Source: an uncultured Halieaceae bacterium (GTDB taxonomy: Bacteria; Pseudomonadota; Gammaproteobacteria; Pseudomonadales; Halieaceae). From it: 54,526 nucleotides of DNA. Every line of letters begins with the position of its first letter. The stretch's first letter is position 1. The notes beneath the pieces were generated by a model. It saw nothing but the letters and a program-made list of their open reading frames with translations. It was not told where the DNA came from and made no database searches. The stretch lies in contig CAJWEV010000010.1 of the NCBI GenBank assembly GCA_913031575.1, positions 1-54,526 on the forward strand. The letters run 5' to 3'. Made by a program: the position numbers and the translations under genes. Positions 17,341 to 26,978 of this stretch are shown piece after piece.

Positions 17341-20100
17341 ATGGATAAGACATTTTCACCCGCCGATATCGAAACGCGCTGGTACGAGGAATGGGAAGCA
17401 AAAAATTACTTCGCCCCAGGTTCCGGTGAGGAGTCATACTATATCCCCATCCCACCACCGAATGTCACCGGCACCCTGCACATGGGGCACGGGTTTCAAC
17501 AAGCGATTATGGACGCACTCATTCGCTACAACCGAATGAAAGGCCGAAGCACGCTCTGGCAAGTCGGAACCGACCATGCGGGCATTGCAACGCAAATGTT
17601 GGTTGAACGTCAGCTGGGGGCTGAAGGCATAAGTCGTAGTGATCTTGGTCGCGAACAGTTTATCGATAAAGTCTGGGAGTGGAAGGAAGAGTCTGGCGGC
17701 ACAATAACGCGTCAACTGCGACGGCTGGGCGCGTCGGTCGATTGGTCCCGTGAACGTTTTACTATGGATCCGGAGTTATCCGAGACAGTCAAGGAAGTCT
17801 TCATTCGCCTTTATGACGAAGGCTTGATTTACCGAGGCCACCGCCTCGTAAACTGGGATCCCAAACTTCATACCGCTATCTCAGATCTTGAAGTCGTTCA
17901 AGAGGAAGAAGACGGGAGCCTCTGGCATTTGCGTTACCCCATTTCTGGTAGCGAGGAGACCGTTACGGTCGCAACGACACGTCCCGAAACGATGTTAGGT
18001 GATACGGCTGTCGCGGTAAATCCTACAGATGAGCGATACGCGCACCTGATTGGAAGGACAATCCTCCTTCCCCTGACGAATCGCGAGATACCTATCATTG
18101 CCGATGACTACGTAGATACGGAATTCGGATCGGGCTGCGTAAAAATCACGCCAGCACACGATTTTAACGATTACGCCATAGGCGAGCGGCACCAGCTACC
18201 AATTATCAACATACTGACCGCGGATGCGCATTTGAATGATAACGTGCCAGAACCTTTTAGAGGCATGGATCGCTATGAGGGCCGTCAGGCGGTGGTCAAG
18301 GCAATGGACGCACTTGAGCTACTAGAAAAAGCTGAGGATCACCGCCTTAAGGTGCCGCGTGGCGATCGCTCTGGCGTGGTGATTGAACCTTGGTTGACGC
18401 CTCAATGGTATGTCGACGCGAAAAAACTCTCGGGCCCCGCGATGGAGGCCGTAGAAAGTGGAGCCATCGAGTTCGTGCCCAAGCAATGGGAAAACACCTA
18501 CTTCGCCTGGATGCGCGATATTCAGGACTGGTGTATCAGTCGGCAGCTTTGGTGGGGACACCGAATTCCCGCCTGGTACGACTCTGAGGGCAACGTCTAT
18601 GTCGGTAAGGACGAAGCGGCGATCCGTGCGAGACACGATCTCCCCGACAGCCTTGCGTTGAGTCAAGACGAAGATGTGCTTGACACCTGGTTCTCCTCGG
18701 CACTCTGGACATTTTCAACATTGGGTTGGCCCGAGGAGACGGAAGAACTAACCAAGTTCCATCCCGCGTCGGTCCTGGTAACAGGTTTCGACATCATCTT
18801 TTTCTGGGTCGCACGGATGATCATGATGTCGCTGCACTTGAAGCATGAGGTGCCATTCAAGCAGGTATATGTTCACGGACTGGTGAGAGATGGAGATGGG
18901 CAAAAAATGTCCAAATCCAAGGGAAACGTGCTTGATCCAATCGATCTTATCGATGGGATAGATCTTGAAACGCTGGTGAGTAAAAGAACATCGAGCATGA
19001 TGCAACCGCAGCAGGCGGCCAAGATTGAAAGGGCAACGCGCAAGCAATTTCCTGATGGCATACCTGGATACGGCACTGATGCACTTCGCTACACGTTTTA
19101 TTCGCTGGCATCGACGGGCCGTGACATTAAGTTCGACTTAGGTCGAATGGAAGGGTTTAGAAATTTTTGTAATAAGCTGTGGAATGCTGCTCGCTATGTA
19201 TTGATCAACACCGAAGGCTTTAACCCCGCCGCACCCAGTCATCGAAGCCAGGCTGATGACTGGATACTGAGTCGCTTGCAAACAACGGCTCAAGAGACCG
19301 CAAGCAGCATAGAGCGATATCGATTCGACCACGCAGCTCAAACGCTCTACGACTTTGTGTGGAACGAATATTGTGATTGGTATCTGGAGCTATCTAAACC
19401 CGTTTTATGGGACGACACATCATCGAATGAACTAAGGCAAGGCACCCTCCGAACACTTTTGGAGGTACTTGAAACCACTCTGCGGCTAATGCACCCGTTA
19501 ATGCCATTTATCACCGAGGAAATTTGGCAGAATGTGGCGCCGAGGCTCGGGATTAGCGGCGATACAATTATGCTCGCCCAGTGGCCTAAGGCCGACCATA
19601 GTCAGATCAATGCCGAAGCCGAAGCTGAAATTGAGTGGCTCAAATCCATTATCGTGGCTGTCCGAACTATTCGCAGCGAGTCAAATATCCCCCCGGGAGA
19701 CGAATTGGCACTTATTCTCGGCAACACGGTTGCAGAGGACGACGCCCGTATAACTCGACACACGCAGGCACTGGGCAAACTTGCCAAAGTGGTAAGCATA
19801 AAGATTGCATCATCTGACGAGGAGCAACCTCCCACGCTGAATGCGCTGGCGGGAACCATCGAGGTGATGGTCCCGATGGCCGGTGTGATTAATGTAGAAA
19901 AGGAGTTAGCTCGACTTGATAAAGAGCTCGATCGACTGACTGCAGAGCTAGGTCGACTCACCCGCAAGCTGAACAATGAAAATTTTGTCGCGCGAGCACC
20001 CGCCGATGTTGTGGACAAGGAAAGAGCAAAACTGGCCGATATTGAGATGTCAATTTCGGCAATCACGGCTCAAAAAAGCAAGATGGAAGAGTTGCGTTAG
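17341..20100 (+). CDS. valS: Valyl-tRNA synthetase
   Basis: Class I aminoacyl-tRNA synthetase charging tRNA-Val; 919 residues. The HIGH-type motif lies in [15 protein letters not shown] near residue 40, and the editing (CP1) domain with [17 protein letters not shown] follows. [15 protein letters not shown] and the KMSKS loop ([14 protein letters not shown]) follow in order. The anticodon-binding domain comes next, and a C-terminal coiled coil ([20 protein letters not shown]) contacts the tRNA. It is the last large gene of the pepA-holC-valS unit. Confidence 0.97.
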   Translation: MDKTFSPADIETRWYEEWEAKNYFAPGSGEESYYIPIPPPNVTGTLHMGHGFQQAIMDALIRYNRMKGRSTLWQVGTDHAGIATQMLVERQLGAEGISRSDLGREQFIDKVWEWKEESGGTITRQLRRLGASVDWSRERFTMDPELSETVKEVFIRLYDEGLIYRGHRLVNWDPKLHTAISDLEVVQEEEDGSLWHLRYPISGSEETVTVATTRPETMLGDTAVAVNPTDERYAHLIGRTILLPLTNREIPIIADDYVDTEFGSGCVKITPAHDFNDYAIGERHQLPIINILTADAHLNDNVPEPFRGMDRYEGRQAVVKAMDALELLEKAEDHRLKVPRGDRSGVVIEPWLTPQWYVDAKKLSGPAMEAVESGAIEFVPKQWENTYFAWMRDIQDWCISRQLWWGHRIPAWYDSEGNVYVGKDEAAIRARHDLPDSLALSQDEDVLDTWFSSALWTFSTLGWPEETEELTKFHPASVLVTGFDIIFFWVARMIMMSLHLKHEVPFKQVYVHGLVRDGDGQKMSKSKGNVLDPIDLIDGIDLETLVSKRTSSMMQPQQAAKIERATRKQFPDGIPGYGTDALRYTFYSLASTGRDIKFDLGRMEGFRNFCNKLWNAARYVLINTEGFNPAAPSHRSQADDWILSRLQTTAQETASSIERYRFDHAAQTLYDFVWNEYCDWYLELSKPVLWDDTSSNELRQGTLRTLLEVLETTLRLMHPLMPFITEEIWQNVAPRLGISGDTIMLAQWPKADHSQINAEAEAEIEWLKSIIVAVRTIRSESNIPPGDELALILGNTVAEDDARITRHTQALGKLAKVVSIKIASSDEEQPPTLNALAGTIEVMVPMAGVINVEKELARLDKELDRLTAELGRLTRKLNNENFVARAPADVVDKERAKLADIEMSISAITAQKSKMEELR

Positions 20101-20155
20101 GACTCAACCGCTGTTATAGCTAATAAGACGATAATAATGAAAAGCGGAGCGAGAG

Positions 20156-20371
20156 ATGGCAGAGCGCTGCATCGGCACCGTAAAGTGGTTCAACAATGCT
20201 AAGGGGTTTGGTTTCATTACGATGCCAGATCGGTCTGAGGACATATTTGTTCACTTTCGTGCGATTGAAGGAGATGGCTTTAAAAGCCTGGCTGAGGGTG
20301 AGGAAGTCGAGTTCGAATTGACGGAAGGGCCCAAAGGTTTACAAGCCGAGTCTGTTAAAAAAACTGGTTAA
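20156..20371 (+). CDS. Cold-shock domain protein
   Basis: 71-residue CspA-type single-stranded nucleic-acid-binding protein. RNP1 is KGFGFI and RNP2 is DIFVHF, with the aromatic residues needed for base stacking (Trp, Phe) in [18 protein letters not shown] six bases before the ATG is a strong ribosome binding site. It follows valS by 55 bases. Whether it is cold-induced cannot be told; the leader is short and not the long structured CspA type. Confidence 0.94.
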   Translation: MAERCIGTVKWFNNAKGFGFITMPDRSEDIFVHFRAIEGDGFKSLAEGEEVEFELTEGPKGLQAESVKKTG

Positions 20372-20383
20372 CATCGAGCATCT

Positions 20384-21031
20384 GTGCCAAACGCTCGAGT
20401 TATAGGCGAGCAAATGGCCACCCACGACCCTTCTATAAAACAACTCGCGGGTTTAAAAATTCCCTACGCACGACACCCTCGTGTTCGCGCTATCAAGCGT
20501 CAGGGACACTACCCGAGTATGCATGGGACCAAGTTGTGGAGTGCCAGTGGCGTTCTCATTGATTACATAGCATCGACCACTGCTATTGCACCTCAATCCG
20601 TGATTGATGCGGGTTGTGGCTGGGGCCTCGCGGGTATTTGGTGCGCTAAAACCTTTGAATCTGCGGTTGCCTCGGTTGATGCCGACGCCTCTGTCATGCC
20701 CTACCTTGAGCTAGTTGCCGATCTGAATGAGGTTGAGATAACCCCCGTAGTGGCTCGATTTGAGCAGCTAGATACCGCTTTATTGGGTGCCACCGACTGG
20801 TTGATTGCCGCTGATGTCTGCTTCTGGGACGAACTGGTCAATCCGGTAACCAGCATGATTAAAAAAGCTATAGAGAGTGGGACCAAGCGAATTATGATAT
20901 CTGACCCCCGACGGGAACCCTTCTTTGATATGGCCGACACCATCTTATCGGACTATGGAGGGGAGCTTGTTGAATGGCGTGTCGGTGACAGTCGGCATTC
21001 TGGCGTTATTCTGGTAGTCGAAAACGCCTAG
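20384..21031 (+). CDS. Class I SAM-dependent methyltransferase (METTL/Methyltransf_16-like)
   Basis: Predicted cytoplasmic methyltransferase of 215 residues, substrate unknown. SAM-binding motif I reads VIDAGCGWGLAGI, motif post-I is SVDADASVM, and LIAADVCFWDEL fits motif IV. The preceding HGTKLWSASGVLIDYI resembles the G..VW.S...L..Y segment of protein-lysine methyltransferases such as the ETFB/METTL20 group. The GTG start at 20384 is 12 bases after the cold-shock gene; ATG at 20414 is an alternative. Its stop shares a CTAG with the convergent TPR gene. Confidence 0.75.
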   Translation: MPNARVIGEQMATHDPSIKQLAGLKIPYARHPRVRAIKRQGHYPSMHGTKLWSASGVLIDYIASTTAIAPQSVIDAGCGWGLAGIWCAKTFESAVASVDADASVMPYLELVADLNEVEITPVVARFEQLDTALLGATDWLIAADVCFWDELVNPVTSMIKKAIESGTKRIMISDPRREPFFDMADTILSDYGGELVEWRVGDSRHSGVILVVENA

Positions 21032-22251
21032 CGTGAGCGTGTCTCTCGATAGGTTTTGGTCACCGTGACCTTTACCCGTTCGGCGGAGCCATCGAGTACC
21101 GGTCTAAATCGCAATTCGCGCAGGCTCTTTTTGATTCTTATCGCATCCCGAGCGCCATTCGTACTCGAAATTTCCCTTATTTCTCTTACCCTTCCGCGCG
21201 TTGTTACATCAAACGAGAAAGTCGCTTGAGCTACCTTTCTCACAGGTAATAGCGAAGCGGTAATTAATCCGTGAGGCAACTCGACTGGTTCAGAGAACAG
21301 TTCAGGAGATTTTTCTGCCAAGCGTCCATAAGTACTGACGGCATCACCGCTTCTACCATAGAACCAACGCCAATCTGCCAGAGCCAACTCTAGTTCGTCA
21401 TTTCCTGAATCGAGCTCTATCGCCTCTTTCATCATCCGCACCCCGATGCGAAAAGCGCCACGCTCGATATTCGCAAGCTGCTCGTTAGTCACTGACCGCT
21501 CCTGTAAAACCCTGGGCTTATAGAGTGGCAGTGATTGGCTCTCCTCCACGTAGGGCTCAACCGCAAATGAAATCAAATACAGGATCTGCAAACGTCGTTT
21601 CACCAATGCTGAACATGCCGTTACATCAACTGTGTCACCTCGACAGGCTCTGTGGACGACATCTTCAAGATGCTCAGCAAACTTTAGGACATCACGCTCG
21701 ATGGCATGCCACTGAGCTACCGCCAGCATCGACAACTCATGGTCGTAGTACTCCAATGCAAACTCTAGACCTTCGTCAGTCCAAGACTCAGCGCCTAATC
21801 CGGCGATGCGATAACGATACGATAACTGCCGAGAGAGACCTTCACTGTCGCCTAAACGGCGAAGCACGGTTATCCAGTCATTGAGCGCTTCTATCTGAGA
21901 GTCAGTTGTCAAACCAGAATTCAGCCGTAAATTGTGGAGACCCTGTTGAAAAAGGTTGGCGGCTGACTCCGATTGCCCCAAACGCATAGCCTCGTGTGCG
22001 AGCGATAACCAGCGCTCTGCTAACGCGGGGTGGTACGCCCCCAGGTCCGTTTGTAATGCGAGCACGTCTCGAACACGACGTTCGTGATCGAATAGCGCTT
22101 TTGAATCAAGTATGACATCGTCATCGACAGTCTGTTTCTCAATGGGCAACACAAACATACCGACTGGCTGAGGCACCACTACCGCATCAACCACGGCTGA
22201 GAAAAAAAAGCTAAGAATCGTGAATCCGGTGATGAGATTGACTTTGCGCAT
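21028..22251 (-). CDS. Exported TPR protein with TonB-like C-terminal domain
   Basis: Unnamed protein of about 407 residues from ATG 22251 (MRKVNLITGF). A signal peptide or anchor covers residues 1-24. The middle is helical with TPR-like repeats: HPALAERWLSLAHEAMRLG, then SAANLFQQGLHNLRLNSG, and later ELELALADWRWFYGRSGDAV. The last 75 residues (FSFDVTTRGRVREIREISS ... LRELRFRPVLDG) look like a TonB C-terminal domain, which usually contacts outer-membrane or peptidoglycan-linked partners. The role is unknown. It is divergent from a LysR gene, and a terminator-like hairpin lies within its leader. No good ribosome binding site is visible. Confidence 0.7.
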   Translation of the reverse strand: MRKVNLITGFTILSFFFSAVVDAVVVPQPVGMFVLPIEKQTVDDDVILDSKALFDHERRVRDVLALQTDLGAYHPALAERWLSLAHEAMRLGQSESAANLFQQGLHNLRLNSGLTTDSQIEALNDWITVLRRLGDSEGLSRQLSYRYRIAGLGAESWTDEGLEFALEYYDHELSMLAVAQWHAIERDVLKFAEHLEDVVHRACRGDTVDVTACSALVKRRLQILYLISFAVEPYVEESQSLPLYKPRVLQERSVTNEQLANIERGAFRIGVRMMKEAIELDSGNDELELALADWRWFYGRSGDAVSTYGRLAEKSPELFSEPVELPHGLITASLLPVRKVAQATFSFDVTTRGRVREIREISSTNGARDAIRIKKSLRELRFRPVLDGSAERVKVTVTKTYRETRSR

Positions 22252-22281
22252 TACGACAATATAGCGCAAAACATCGTAGGC

Positions 22282-22307
22282 AAAAAAAGGCCCGCAAGCA
22301 TGCGGGC
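22282..22307 (-). terminator. Rho-independent terminator inside the leader of the TPR gene
   Basis: GCCCGC (22290-22295) pairs with GCGGGC (22302-22307). With one inner A-T pair this gives a 7-base stem and a 4-base loop. On the minus strand it is followed by seven T residues (22288 down to 22282). No minus-strand gene lies upstream, because the next gene is the plus-strand LysR, so it sits between the predicted promoter and the TPR start. Confidence 0.65.
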
Positions 22308-22343
22308 TAAAAAAATTCTGAGCGGATCGCATAACTAGTTGCG

Positions 22344-22371
22344 AACATACTTATGATAAAAACAGTGTAAA
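22344..22371 (-). promoter_or_regulatory. Predicted sigma-70 promoter of the TPR gene
   Basis: Minus strand TTTACA (22366-22371) and TATGTT (22344-22349) are separated by 16 bases in AT-rich DNA between the divergent genes. Transcription would begin near 22337 and cross the hairpin at 22282-22307 before reaching the ATG at 22251. Confidence 0.45.
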
Positions 22372-22421
22372 TTAATTCAAATTTATTATTATTATGAAAT
22401 ACATTCCTAAAGGTTATGATT

Positions 22422-23363
22422 ATGGACATTAGCAAGCTCGCGAAAGCCGATCTAAACCTACTCGTTGCACTTCATGTACTAATCGAAGAGCGGAGCGTTT
22501 CCAGGGCTGCAACCCGACTGCACGTTACGCAACCTGCCATGTCCAAAACACTGAATCGGCTGCGAGACACATTCGACGATCCACTCTTCGCGCGAAGCAA
22601 ACGTGGCATCCAACCGACACCGCGTGCGGAGGCGCTTGCCAACGAATTAATTCACGTTCTGTCAGACATCGAGGGATTACTCGATGCGGGTGAATTCAGC
22701 CCACAGGCCTTCAGGGGTGAAATCGTCATCGCGATTTCCGAGTACGTGGGTTTCACATTGCTACCCTCCCTCACCGCCAGGCTTGAGACGCGGGCACCTA
22801 AGTTAAAGTTGAGAACTATTACCCGTGCGGAGCAGCAACTCGATCTTCTAGCCGACGGTCGCTTGGACTTTGCTATCCAGCTGAGCCGAAATAGCTATCC
22901 ATCAGAGTTCAGGCACCATGAGTTAGCTAGTTCGCCGCTAGCGGTGTTCGTGCGCCGAGATCATCCCCTGACTCAGCAGCCGATCACGGAAGATAACCTT
23001 CGGCTCTTTCCACAGATTAATCTATACATCGCTGACAGAGCAGAAATCGATGACGTGGATCTGCCAGCGTCAGAGGTGCTTGGTAGCGCAAAAGGTACGG
23101 TGGAAACCTCTCACCTACTCACCGCATTTGAAATCCTTCGAAGTACCAATTATTCCCTTGTCTGTCCAGCTTATATGGCGCGAAATGATGGTGCGACGCG
23201 CGATTTGGTGACATTGCCGATCCCAGAAAAGTATGGTCGGACCGTTGAGTATTCGCTGGTAGCGCACGACCGAACAGCGCGGTCGCCCATTCATCAGTGG
23301 TTCTGGAATGAAGTGATTGACGCGGTACGGGCATTACGTGTCCGAACCGTGCACAGAGGTTAG
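22422..23363 (+). CDS. LysR-family transcriptional regulator
   Basis: DNA-binding regulator of about 313 residues. The N-terminal winged helix-turn-helix is DLNLLVALHVLIEERSVSRA, then ATRLHVTQPAMSKTLNRLRD and DPLFARSKRGIQPTPRA, in the LeuO/NahR branch. A periplasmic-binding-protein-like effector domain follows from about residue 90. ATG 22422 has AAAGG eight bases upstream; the ATG at 22416 is too close to it. It diverges from the TPR gene across about 170 bases and may control it and itself, as LysR proteins often do. The effector is unknown. Confidence 0.9.
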   Translation: MDISKLAKADLNLLVALHVLIEERSVSRAATRLHVTQPAMSKTLNRLRDTFDDPLFARSKRGIQPTPRAEALANELIHVLSDIEGLLDAGEFSPQAFRGEIVIAISEYVGFTLLPSLTARLETRAPKLKLRTITRAEQQLDLLADGRLDFAIQLSRNSYPSEFRHHELASSPLAVFVRRDHPLTQQPITEDNLRLFPQINLYIADRAEIDDVDLPASEVLGSAKGTVETSHLLTAFEILRSTNYSLVCPAYMARNDGATRDLVTLPIPEKYGRTVEYSLVAHDRTARSPIHQWFWNEVIDAVRALRVRTVHRG

Positions 23364-23430
23364 GGTCAAAGGCGCAACCTTTTTCACGTCACCTATGCCA
23401 TAATCCGCGCCGTTTTTTGTGGAGTGACAT

Positions 23431-24246
23431 ATGAGCAAGAAGGCTCGACCACCAATCCCTCAACTAAATGGCAGAATTATTGAGACGCATTGCCATCTCG
23501 ACTACTTATCTGAGGCAGAACTCGAGTCTACGATGAGCAAGTCGCTAGCTGTTGGTGTTGACCGTATCATTACCATCGCGGTGTCGCGCGACAATCAGCA
23601 AGTGGTACAGGAAATTGCCTCGCAATATGACAGTGTCTGGTGTACTCAAGGCCTGCATCCCCATGAGGCCGCAACTTGGGACACCGCATTTAACGACGAA
23701 CTTAGGCAGCGAGCGACCGACAAAAAAGTCGTAGCGGTAGGCGAGATTGGCCTCGATTACTACTACGAGCATTCAGATCCAAAGACACAAATCGCCGCCT
23801 TTGAAGGACAGCTAGAAGTTGCCATAGAGACTCAGAAGCCGGTGGTGATTCATACCCGCGAGGCAGAGAGTGACACCAAAGTCGTTCTGGGGAATGCGGC
23901 GAAAGAGCTTAACATCAAAGGCGTGATACACAGCTTCACTAGTAGCGTAGACTTGGCGGAGTACTGCCTCGAAGAGGGCTTCTTCCTCGGATTTAATGGC
24001 ATCGCGACATTTAAAAATGCTGATAACGTACGCGAGGTAATCCGCAAGACACCAATGGACCGCATTCTGCTCGAAACGGACGCGCCTTATTTGACGCCAG
24101 TGCCCTACCGCGGCGTGCCGAACGCGCCTTTCTACCTCCCTTTCATCGCTGAAGCTGTTGCGGATCTCAAAGAGGTTTCAACCGACGAACTACTCGCGAC
24201 CGTTCACAAGAACAGTCTAGATTGCTTCTTTCCTGATTCATCATGA
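23431..24246 (+). CDS. tatD: TatD-family metal-dependent hydrolase
   Basis: TIM-barrel hydrolase of 271 residues of the TatD DNase family. Metal ligands are seen in ETHCHLDYL (His20, His22), VAVGEIGLDYYY (Glu), VIHTREAE (His), IHSFTSS (His) and LLETDAPYLTPVPYRG (Asp). Such proteins have 3'-5' DNase or deaminated-nucleotide-end processing activity. It overlaps rapA by four bases (ATGA), so the two are translationally coupled. It starts 67 bases after the LysR gene. Confidence 0.92.
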   Translation: MSKKARPPIPQLNGRIIETHCHLDYLSEAELESTMSKSLAVGVDRIITIAVSRDNQQVVQEIASQYDSVWCTQGLHPHEAATWDTAFNDELRQRATDKKVVAVGEIGLDYYYEHSDPKTQIAAFEGQLEVAIETQKPVVIHTREAESDTKVVLGNAAKELNIKGVIHSFTSSVDLAEYCLEEGFFLGFNGIATFKNADNVREVIRKTPMDRILLETDAPYLTPVPYRGVPNAPFYLPFIAEAVADLKEVSTDELLATVHKNSLDCFFPDSS

Positions 24247-26942
24247 GTTTTGCTATTGGACAGCGCTGGATCAGTCACGCTGATCTGGAACTTGGGCTTG
24301 GCATATGCGTTGAAGCCGATAGCAAAAGGGTTACCTTGCTTTACCCTTCAGCCGAGGAGGAGCGGACTTATGCAACTGACAGAGCGCCCCTCACTCGCTA
24401 CGAGCTAAAGGTTGGTGACCGCCTTGTGCACATAAATGGTCGCGCATTGGAAGTCACTCAGGTTGATGCGATCGCTGGAACACTGAGTTACGAAACTATC
24501 GAGCGCGAGTCAGGCGAGACCTTCACGGTACACGAGCAATTCATCGCCCCCGAAGTAGCGGTTAACTCACCGCAGGACCGACTGCTTAATAATCAACTAG
24601 ATAAGGTCGGTGACTTTAACCTCCGATACCAAACGCTATCAGAGCGTGCGCGTCTACTGTCGAGCGATACCAGTGGACTAATAGGTGCAAGAACGTCCCT
24701 TCTGTCACATCAACTCTATGTCGCCAGTGAAGTGGGTAATCGATTTGCCCCGCGCGTCTTATTAGCCGACGAGGTAGGCTTAGGTAAAACTATTGAAGCA
24801 GGCCTCATTCTCACTCAGCAGATTCTGAGAGGTCGGGTACAACGCTGTTTGGTCGCAGTCCCCGACCCATTGCTGCACCAGTGGCTTGTTGAAATGCTGC
24901 GACGGTTCAATCTGCAGTTCGCTATTTATGATGAGGCACGTCTCGATGCTGAGGCGGAGGAGTTCGATTTCGAAAACGACCAGCTGGTCCTCATCCCATG
25001 GTCATTTATTCAGGAAAATGACAGCGCGACGGGGCAGCTATTGGCATCGGAGTGGGATTTTCTCATTGTTGATGAGGCGCACCACCTGAATCTAGGGGAC
25101 GACGCGAAAACCGCTGCCGATAGGGCGTTGACGAAGTTAGCAACTTCCACTCGAGGCCTTCTGTTGCTGACAGCGACGCCTGGACAATCTGGAGTCGATA
25201 GCCATTTTTCTCGTCTGAAATTACTCGACTCAAATCGATTTAATAGCTTTGAGCAATTTATCGAAGAACAGAAGCGGTTCGAAGATACCCATACCTTGAT
25301 TGAGGCACTGCGCAACAGTAAAACTACCCCCGAGCTTCCTGAGGGTATCGATCCCTCACTGACTGCAGACGAAATCGCAAAAGCGCTTGTCGACCAATAC
25401 GGCACGGGTCGGGTCTTATTTCGAAATTCAAGAAAGTCGGTGCAGGGCTTCCCCAAGCGGCACTTGCATCATTACGCTCTTCCTAAGGAGTACGGTACTG
25501 ATATTGTCGATTCAGAGCGCCCCAAGTGGCTGGCTGAGCTCTTGAAGTCTCTAAAACACAAAAAGGTACTGGTGATCTGCCGTGACAAGTCTACCGCGAT
25601 GGCACTTGAGCATTACCTTCACCTTCAAGTTGGTATCCGGTGCGCTTCATTTCATGAAAATTTATCACTGATAGAGCGAGATCGCGCTGCCGCCTATTTT
25701 GCCGATGCAGAAAGTGGTGCGCGCGCGCTGATTTGCTCCGAGATTGGTAGCGAGGGGCGCAATTTCCAGTTCGCACAGCACCTGGTCTGCTATGACTTAC
25801 CCGCGCATCCAGACCTTCTTGAACAGCGAATTGGTCGCCTTGATCGGATCGGTCAAAGTGGCGTTGTGAATATCCATGTGCCAGTCTCAGAAGCTTCTGT
25901 CGAATGCGTGCGGTTTAGATGGTTCCATAAGGGCTTGAACGCCTTCGAGACAAGCTGCTCGATTGGGCACTTAATCTACTCAGAGTTGGGAAAAGAGCTG
26001 TTGCAATGCGAGGACAGTGGAAACTTATCTGACACATTGCTGCAACAGACAGTTGCGCTCAAGGAGCAGCTTTCTGCTCAAATGGATCGGGGGCGAGATC
26101 GTTTACTCGAAATCACTTCCCATGATCCCGACAAAGCCGCTGGACTGATCGCGACCATTGAGCAGAACGAGCGCATAGACAGTTTAATGGAGTTTACTGA
26201 CCACCTATTTGACCGCCTGGGGATCTATACTGAAGCTGGCGCGGACGAAACACTGATTTTAAAGCCAACTGAAAATCTGGTCACTGGCGATCTACCCCTG
26301 CTGGACGACGAAGGCATCACATGTACGTTCTCAAGAGAACTTGCACTGAGTCGTGATGACCTCCACTTCCTGACATGGGAGCACCCACTCGTTCGAGAGA
26401 CTATAGATGTGGTTTACAACTCCGAACTAGGTAACGCAGCAGTCGCACTGATCAAGCAAAAGAGTATCAAGCCCGGGACGGTACTCATCGAAACGCTGTT
26501 TAACGCGGACTGCCCAGCGCCCAAGCGCCTGCAGATCGGACGCTACCTCGATCAGCAGCCCATTCGTTACCTGATAACGCTCGACGGTCGAGACCTCAGT
26601 GAAGCCATTGATTGCGAAGCATTCACAAGATTGCTTAAGCCAACAAGCATCACACAAAGCGCAGGTGTCGTGAGAGAGCTCCGGACCAAAATTTCGGCTG
26701 CGCTCACCCATCTGGAGGGTCGCGCCGCGGAGCAAGTCAGTCTATTACGCGATGCTGCAACGTCCATGATCAGTCAGGAGCTCAACAGTGAGGCCACTCG
26801 GCTAGAGGCGTTGGGACGCCGCAACGGTTCGGTGCGCGATGACGAACTACAGATGATCAAGCAGATTCAAAAGGACAGCCTAGAAGCCGTTACTCGAGCG
26901 GAAGCAAGACTTCAAGGCGTGCGGGTAGTAGTTGCAATCTAA
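24243..26942 (+). CDS. rapA: RNA polymerase-associated ATPase RapA (HepA, SWI2/SNF2)
   Basis: SNF2 translocase that binds RNA polymerase and helps recycle it; 899 residues, somewhat shorter than the 968 of E. coli. Order: N-terminal Tudor-like domains (GQRWISHADLELGLGICVEA), helicase motif I in LADEVGLGKTIEAGLIL, motif II DEAHH, motif III LLTATPGQ, and the C-terminal helicase lobe with EIGSEGRNFQFAQHLVCYDL and EQRIGRLDRIGQ. The RapA-specific C-terminal region follows. It is coupled to tatD by a four-base overlap and ends four bases from the convergent DUF3604 gene. Confidence 0.95.
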   Translation: MSFAIGQRWISHADLELGLGICVEADSKRVTLLYPSAEEERTYATDRAPLTRYELKVGDRLVHINGRALEVTQVDAIAGTLSYETIERESGETFTVHEQFIAPEVAVNSPQDRLLNNQLDKVGDFNLRYQTLSERARLLSSDTSGLIGARTSLLSHQLYVASEVGNRFAPRVLLADEVGLGKTIEAGLILTQQILRGRVQRCLVAVPDPLLHQWLVEMLRRFNLQFAIYDEARLDAEAEEFDFENDQLVLIPWSFIQENDSATGQLLASEWDFLIVDEAHHLNLGDDAKTAADRALTKLATSTRGLLLLTATPGQSGVDSHFSRLKLLDSNRFNSFEQFIEEQKRFEDTHTLIEALRNSKTTPELPEGIDPSLTADEIAKALVDQYGTGRVLFRNSRKSVQGFPKRHLHHYALPKEYGTDIVDSERPKWLAELLKSLKHKKVLVICRDKSTAMALEHYLHLQVGIRCASFHENLSLIERDRAAAYFADAESGARALICSEIGSEGRNFQFAQHLVCYDLPAHPDLLEQRIGRLDRIGQSGVVNIHVPVSEASVECVRFRWFHKGLNAFETSCSIGHLIYSELGKELLQCEDSGNLSDTLLQQTVALKEQLSAQMDRGRDRLLEITSHDPDKAAGLIATIEQNERIDSLMEFTDHLFDRLGIYTEAGADETLILKPTENLVTGDLPLLDDEGITCTFSRELALSRDDLHFLTWEHPLVRETIDVVYNSELGNAAVALIKQKSIKPGTVLIETLFNADCPAPKRLQIGRYLDQQPIRYLITLDGRDLSEAIDCEAFTRLLKPTSITQSAGVVRELRTKISAALTHLEGRAAEQVSLLRDAATSMISQELNSEATRLEALGRRNGSVRDDELQMIKQIQKDSLEAVTRAEARLQGVRVVVAI

Positions 26943-26978
26943 TCATCACTCATTTGGGCGATACCAAATGGGTGATGA
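26943..26978. terminator. Hairpin shared by the convergent rapA and DUF3604 ends
   Basis: Bases 26943-26957 pair with 26964-26978 over 15 positions (one G-T wobble) around a six-base loop GCGATA. The stem begins right after the rapA stop and encodes the last codons of the DUF3604 protein. No T-run follows on either strand, so it may stop polymerase with Rho or protect 3' ends. Confidence 0.5.

Noticed and set aside
19602-20066. Minus-strand frame of 154 codons antisense to valS
   Set aside because: Serine-rich low-complexity translation mirrors the coiled-coil coding end of valS.
22380-22400. TTA-rich repeat before the LysR gene
   Set aside because: Only about four short units in AT-rich promoter DNA; no array or mobile-element structure.
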